Below, piece by piece: positions 60,434 through 64,000 of a DNA stretch of 64,000 nucleotides (position 1 is the first letter of the stretch; the number at the start of each line of letters is the position of its first letter). Made by a program: the position numbers and the translations under genes. The stretch spans positions 42,523-106,522 of the forward strand of contig NZ_MVIH01000016.1 of assembly GCF_002086695.1 (NCBI RefSeq). The letters are read 5' to 3'. Below the pieces are notes generated by a model. That model ran no database searches, had not been told where the DNA came from, and was given only the letters and a program-made list of their open reading frames with translations. The stretch comes from Mycolicibacterium rhodesiae. Its GTDB lineage: Bacteria; Actinomycetota; Actinomycetes; Mycobacteriales; Mycobacteriaceae.

Positions 60434-60502
60434 CTGCGCCGAGATCGACGAAATGGCGCGATCTACTCGCACTTTTGCGTCCGAACGTCGGTTTGGGCGC
60501 AG
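60434..60502. terminator. Possible bidirectional terminator region between convergent genes
   Basis: CTGCGCC (60434-60440) pairs with GGCGCAG (60496-60502), and inside it AGATCG (60442-60447) pairs with CGATCT (60459-60464). The region fills the 73-base gap between the convergent stops. Stems are short, so this is weaker than the other hairpins. Confidence 0.35.
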
Positions 60503-60504
60503 AA

Positions 60505-61320
60505 TCAGGGCTGCCAGACCAATTGGCGCAGTTCGGATGCCGCGTCGCTCTCGGTGTCGTAGACCCGCACGATGGCCTCATCGCCCGGCTGCAGGTACGT
60601 CGACTCGCCCAGCTTGGTGTAGCGCGTGGCGCCGATGCCGATGAGCACCCGCTTGGGGCGCCCGCACGCGACCATCAGCGCTCCGACATCCTCCAAAGGT
60701 GTGTCGGGAGAGCCCTCTTGGTTCGCCAGTCGTTCGACGATCCAGTCCAGCAGCACCTCGCCGTAGTAGGAGTAACCCAGCAGCGGGCTGTCCACTCCGT
60801 ACTCGTGATGCACGCCGTCAGCGGTGCGCAGATGGCACAGCAGCCGCAGAGTGGCGGTCGGGCCGTCCGGGGTGAGGTCGCTGATGTCGAAGAATTGGTG
60901 CGCAACGCCTTTGGACGAGGGGCCCCAGTTCTTCTTGTGGCTGATCTTCGCCGCGTTGGGCCGGCGGATCGAGCAATCGTTGAACGCACCGAGCGCAAAC
61001 GGGCGCAGCGTGACGACGGTGTCGCCCTCCCACACGACGTCACAGGCCAGCCCGACCTCAGGCTCGATCTGCAGGTTCAGCGGACCGTCGGCTTCCGTGG
61101 TCTTGGGCACCATCAACGCGTCGTGCGACAGTGGGAACTCCCCAAGAAAGCTGTCATGCCCTGGCGCGTACCACGGGAAGATTCCCTTGGGGGCGGCACC
61201 CTCGCTGGTGACGTTGACGAAATCGACTGCCTCACCGGCCTGTTCGAGATGGCCGGCGAAGTTCCCGGCCACGCCGAAGCCGAACCAGCCGCGCACCTCA
61301 TCGAGGTCGAGTTCGATCAC
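60505..61320 (-). CDS. Conserved protein of unknown function, possibly DUF5718 family
   Basis: 271 residues, soluble, with a characteristic start: GWFGFGVAGNFAGHLEQAGE near residue 11, then FPWYAPGHDSFLG. The middle part has GLACDVVWEGDTVVTLRPFA and KISHKKNWGPSSKGV. These suggest a fold related to fumarylacetoacetate hydrolase-like proteins and a match to DUF5718 as I remember that family, but I cannot confirm it. The GTG start overlaps the serS stop by four bases (GTGA), so the gene is translated together with seryl-tRNA synthetase. Nothing in the sequence names a reaction. Confidence 0.68.
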   Translation of the reverse strand: MIELDLDEVRGWFGFGVAGNFAGHLEQAGEAVDFVNVTSEGAAPKGIFPWYAPGHDSFLGEFPLSHDALMVPKTTEADGPLNLQIEPEVGLACDVVWEGDTVVTLRPFALGAFNDCSIRRPNAAKISHKKNWGPSSKGVAHQFFDISDLTPDGPTATLRLLCHLRTADGVHHEYGVDSPLLGYSYYGEVLLDWIVERLANQEGSPDTPLEDVGALMVACGRPKRVLIGIGATRYTKLGESTYLQPGDEAIVRVYDTESDAASELRQLVWQP

Positions 61321-62570
61321 GGTTGCAGGACCTCCGTCCCAACGTAAGGCACCAGGGCGGCGGGAACACGCACGCTGCCGTCAGGCTGCTGATGGTTTTC
61401 CAGGATCGCGACCAGCCACCGCGTTGTGGCCAGCGTCCCGTTGAGCGTCGCCGCGATCTGCGGTTTGCCGTTCTCGTCGCGGTACCGGGTGGCCAGCCGG
61501 CGGGCTTGGAACGTCGTGCAATTCGACGTCGAGGTCAGCTCGCGGTAGGCCTGCTGAGTGGGAACCCAAGCTTCGCAGTCGAATTTGCGTGCCGCCGACG
61601 AACCGAGGTCGCCGGCGGCCACGTCGATCACCCGGTAGGGCACATCGATGAGCTCGAGCATCTGGCGCTGCCAGCCCAGCAGCCGCTGGTGTTCGGCCTC
61701 GGCATCCTCGGGGCGGCAGTAGACGAAGGCCTCCACCTTGTCGAACTGGTGCACCCGGATGATGCCGCGGGTGTCCTTGCCGTAGCTGCCTGCCTCGCGC
61801 CGGAAGCACGACGACCACCCGGCGTAGCGCAGCGGACCGCCCGAGAGGTCGAGGATCTCGTCGGAGTGATAGCCGGCCAACGGCACCTCTGAGGTACCGA
61901 CGAGATAGAGGTCGTCGTCCGCGAGGTGGTAGATCTCGTCGGCGTGGGCACCGAGGAATCCGGTCCCCGCCATCACCTCGGGGCGTACCAGCACCGGTGG
62001 GATCATCAGCGTGAAGCCGTTATCGGTTGCCACCCGCACCGCAAGCTGGAGCAGCCCGAGTTGGAGCAGCGCGCCGCGGCCGGTCAGGAAGTAGAACCGC
62101 GATCCCGACACCTTGGCGCCGCGCTCCATGTCGATCAGCCCCAGCGACTCACCGAGTTCGAGGTGGTCCTTCGGGTTCTCGATCTCGCGGGGCCGGCCCA
62201 CCACGTCGAGCACGACGAAATCGTCCTCACCACCAGACGGAACGCCGGGGATGATGACGTTCTGAATTCCCATGTGCGCGGCCGTCATCGCCGCTTCGGC
62301 TTGAGCCTGCTCGGCCTCAGCCGATTTCACTTGCGCAGCAAGCTCTTTGGCGTTCTCGAGCAGCGCAGGACGATCGTCGGGGGACGCCGAACCGACCTTC
62401 TTGCTGGCGGCCTTCTGCTCGGCCCGCAGTGAATCGGCTCTCGATATCGCCGCCCGGCGCGCGGTGTCGGCGTCCAGCAGGGCGTCGACGAGGCCCGGGT
62501 CCTCACCACGGCTGAGCTGGGACCGCCGTACCGCATCGGGGTCGTCGCGCAGCAGTTTCAGGTCGATCAC
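61317..62570 (-). CDS. serS: Seryl-tRNA synthetase
   Basis: 417 residues. The N-terminal tRNA-binding domain is a long antiparallel coiled coil (about residues 25-105, rich in Ala, Glu and Lys). The class II catalytic domain shows motif 1 around VLVRPEVMAGTGFLG, motif 2 in CFRREAGSYGKDTRG near residue 255 and motif 3 in LNGTLATTRWLVAILENHQ near 378. It charges tRNA-Ser. GTG 62570 is supported by a TAGGGT box seven bases upstream, in a leaderless arrangement. The unknown gene downstream overlaps it. Confidence 0.97.
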   Translation of the reverse strand: MIDLKLLRDDPDAVRRSQLSRGEDPGLVDALLDADTARRAAISRADSLRAEQKAASKKVGSASPDDRPALLENAKELAAQVKSAEAEQAQAEAAMTAAHMGIQNVIIPGVPSGGEDDFVVLDVVGRPREIENPKDHLELGESLGLIDMERGAKVSGSRFYFLTGRGALLQLGLLQLAVRVATDNGFTLMIPPVLVRPEVMAGTGFLGAHADEIYHLADDDLYLVGTSEVPLAGYHSDEILDLSGGPLRYAGWSSCFRREAGSYGKDTRGIIRVHQFDKVEAFVYCRPEDAEAEHQRLLGWQRQMLELIDVPYRVIDVAAGDLGSSAARKFDCEAWVPTQQAYRELTSTSNCTTFQARRLATRYRDENGKPQIAATLNGTLATTRWLVAILENHQQPDGSVRVPAALVPYVGTEVLQP

Positions 62571-62577
62571 GCCCGCA

Positions 62578-62583
62578 ACCCTA
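62578..62583 (-). promoter_or_regulatory. Putative -10 box for leaderless transcription of serS
   Basis: Minus-strand TAGGGT followed by TGCGGGC and then GTG 62570. The divergent gene at 62700 has its own candidate TAACAT at 62641-62646. Confidence 0.42.
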
Positions 62584-62699
62584 GCTAGTGGGCGTCAGCC
62601 ATGCGTCAGCCCCTCCGGCCCACGACACAGCACAACCCCATAACATTACAACTGCATCACTTGTCACACGCCTCGGCGCGCCTGCCACAATAGAGGGCG

Positions 62700-64000
62700 A
62701 TGCTGCAGTTATCCGAGCGCGACGACGTGACGCCTGACCAGCCCGAACCGGGCACATCGAGGCGAACGTTCCTCGGCACCTTCCAGGCCACGTCCACCCG
62801 ACGGGCCCTGTTGCTGACCGCGCTCGGCGGACTGCTGATCGCGGGTGTCGTCACCGCGCTGCCGATCGGCTACAACAACCGGCTGGCCGGCTACGCCGGG
62901 GCCAACCCCCTCTCGGGCGCCAAGGGCACGGCCGCCTTCGCCAATGCCAAGTCCGGCAGCTGTTTGACCTGGGACAAGAACCCCGACGCGGCCACCATCG
63001 TCGACTGCAAGGGCGACCACAAGTTCGAGGTGGCCGAATCTGTCGACATGCGCACCTATCCGGGGACCGAGTATGGCCCCAACGCCGCGCCGCCGAGCGC
63101 CGCCCGCATCCAGCAGATCAGCCTCGAGCAGTGCCAGCCGGCCGTCGAGCGCTACCTGGGCGACAAGTTCGATCCGAACAGCAAGTTCACGATCAGCATG
63201 CTGTGGTCGGGCGACAAGGCCTGGAAGCAGGACGGCGAGCGGCGCATGCTGTGCGGCCTGCAACTGCCGGGAACCGACAACCAGCAGATCGCCTTCAAGG
63301 GCCGGGTGGCCGAGGTCGATCAGTCCAAGGTCTGGCCCGCGGGCACCTGCCTCGGCATCGATCCGCCCACCAACCAACCCACCGACATCCCCGTCGATTG
63401 CGGCGCCCCGCATGCCATGGAGGTCACCGGTGCGGTGAACCTCGCGGAGAAATTCTCCGCAGGCTTGCCGTCGGATGCCGACCAGGACGCCTTCATCAAG
63501 GACGCGTGCACTCGGATGACCGACGCCTACCTGGCGCCGGTGCAGCTGCGCTCGACCACCCTGACATTGATCTACAGCACGATCTCGCTGCCCAGCTGGA
63601 CCGCAGGCAGCCACCAGGTGGCGTGCAGCATCGGCGCCACCCTCGGCAACGGCGGCTGGGCCACACTGATCAACCCCGCCAAGGGCGCCCTGCTGATCAA
63701 CGGCATGCCGCCGGTCCCGCCGCCGGACATCCCGTCCGAACGCCTGAACCTCCCGTCGATTCCGCTGCTTCCCGACGTCCCGACGACCACGTATTCGCCG
63801 TCGGCCACCGATAACAGCAGCCAGTCCAGCCAGTCCAGCCAGTCCACCCAGACCCAGCACCTCCCGCAGCAGTCGACCGCGACCGCGACGCAAACCCAGA
63901 CGCCGAGCTCGACCGTGCCACCCACCACCGCCGCCGCGGTGCCTCCGCCGGTCGACGGCAACGTGGTCAACGGCGAGCCGGTGCCCGCACAGCCCCCGCC
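62700..64000 (+). CDS. Septum-formation-family membrane protein, 3'-partial (Rv3835-like)
   Basis: Open from ATG 62700 to the end of the window (433 codons, no stop reached). The N terminus is cytoplasmic (MLQLSERDDVTPDQPEPGTS), with one membrane helix at about residues 39-57 (LLTALGGLLIAGVVTALPIG). The outside part has paired Cys in SCLTWDKNPDAATIVDCKG, EQCQPAV, LCGLQLPG, GTCLGID and VDCGAP, matching the mycobacterial septum-formation family with tandem Cys-rich domains. From about residue 360 the chain becomes a Ser/Gln/Thr/Pro-rich tail (NNSSQSSQSSQSTQT-like). A GAGGG stretch lies just before the ATG. M. tuberculosis Rv3835 has 449 residues, so only a short end is missing. Confidence 0.88.
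   Translation, partial: MLQLSERDDVTPDQPEPGTSRRTFLGTFQATSTRRALLLTALGGLLIAGVVTALPIGYNNRLAGYAGANPLSGAKGTAAFANAKSGSCLTWDKNPDAATIVDCKGDHKFEVAESVDMRTYPGTEYGPNAAPPSAARIQQISLEQCQPAVERYLGDKFDPNSKFTISMLWSGDKAWKQDGERRMLCGLQLPGTDNQQIAFKGRVAEVDQSKVWPAGTCLGIDPPTNQPTDIPVDCGAPHAMEVTGAVNLAEKFSAGLPSDADQDAFIKDACTRMTDAYLAPVQLRSTTLTLIYSTISLPSWTAGSHQVACSIGATLGNGGWATLINPAKGALLINGMPPVPPPDIPSERLNLPSIPLLPDVPTTTYSPSATDNSSQSSQSSQSTQTQHLPQQSTATATQTQTPSSTVPPTTAAAVPPPVDGNVVNGEPVPAQPP

Noticed and set aside
50..64000. CRISPR array
   Set aside because: The only tandem repeat found is the 15-base in-frame tract of erp, which has no spacers and codes for PGLTT units.

Overview
The window is high-GC actinobacterial DNA from a mycobacterium, most likely a non-tuberculous, rapid-grower-type species. 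It holds the cell-wall core biosynthesis region: arabinogalactan polymerisation, galactan export, mycolic acid condensation and mycolyl transfer, in the gene order known from Mycobacterium tuberculosis (roughly Rv3777 to Rv3835). Several blocks are replaced or missing relative to that species. Gene identities come from recognised protein families, motifs and synteny; no database search was run. The first gene lacks its 5' end and the last gene runs off the 3' end.

Layout. 1-7349: a quinone oxidoreductase, a degenerate PLP-fold protein, a GT-C-like membrane glycosyltransferase, the proteasome activator Bpa, and the wzt-glfT1-wzm set that starts galactan and exports lipid-linked galactan. 7359-8581: a perfect inverted repeat, a PPOX-type flavoprotein and an HD-domain protein stand where M. 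tuberculosis has Rv3784-Rv3788. 8628-22918: the arabinan block, gtrA-like, dprE1, dprE2, aftA, embC, embA, embB. dprE1-dprE2 make decaprenyl-phospho-arabinose; AftA primes galactan with arabinose; the Emb proteins extend arabinan.

22919-32206 is a variable block between embB and accD4. It holds a secreted protein with a basic tail, an APC permease, a Thr-rich lipoprotein, a small W/N/G-rich secreted protein, a Ser/Thr kinase, a frameshifted SCO6745-family gene, a short Rossmann-like ORF, a GH27 lipoprotein glycosidase and a molybdopterin oxidoreductase. 32331-41160 (minus strand) is fadD32-pks13-accD4, the mycolic acid condensation machinery. 41440-46241 carries the Rv3802c-type lipase/thioesterase, a DUF732 lipoprotein and three antigen 85-type genes: fbpD/MPT51, fbpA and an extra Ag85 paralogue. 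46545-53157 (minus strand) is glf-glfT2-PAP2 phosphatase-ubiA-aftB, which makes UDP-Galf, galactan, DPPR/DPR and terminal arabinose. Beyond it lie erp, an LGFP-repeat amidase, a HAD phosphatase, two acyltransferases, a metallo-beta-lactamase/Rieske fusion, two small conserved genes, serS and a septum-formation-family membrane protein.

The most notable observations are these. DprE1 has alanine at the position of the benzothiazinone-target cysteine. TANNNT boxes sit 6-8 nt upstream of about ten start codons, the pattern of leaderless mycobacterial transcripts. There are several strong hairpins, including a perfect 20-bp stem at 7359-7410 and a 15-bp stem between erp and the amidase gene. One gene has a precise one-base frameshift. 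No CRISPR array, insertion sequence, tRNA or rRNA was seen. I found no convincing new multi-gene system; the candidates for unfamiliar biology are in the 22.9-32.2 kb accessory block.
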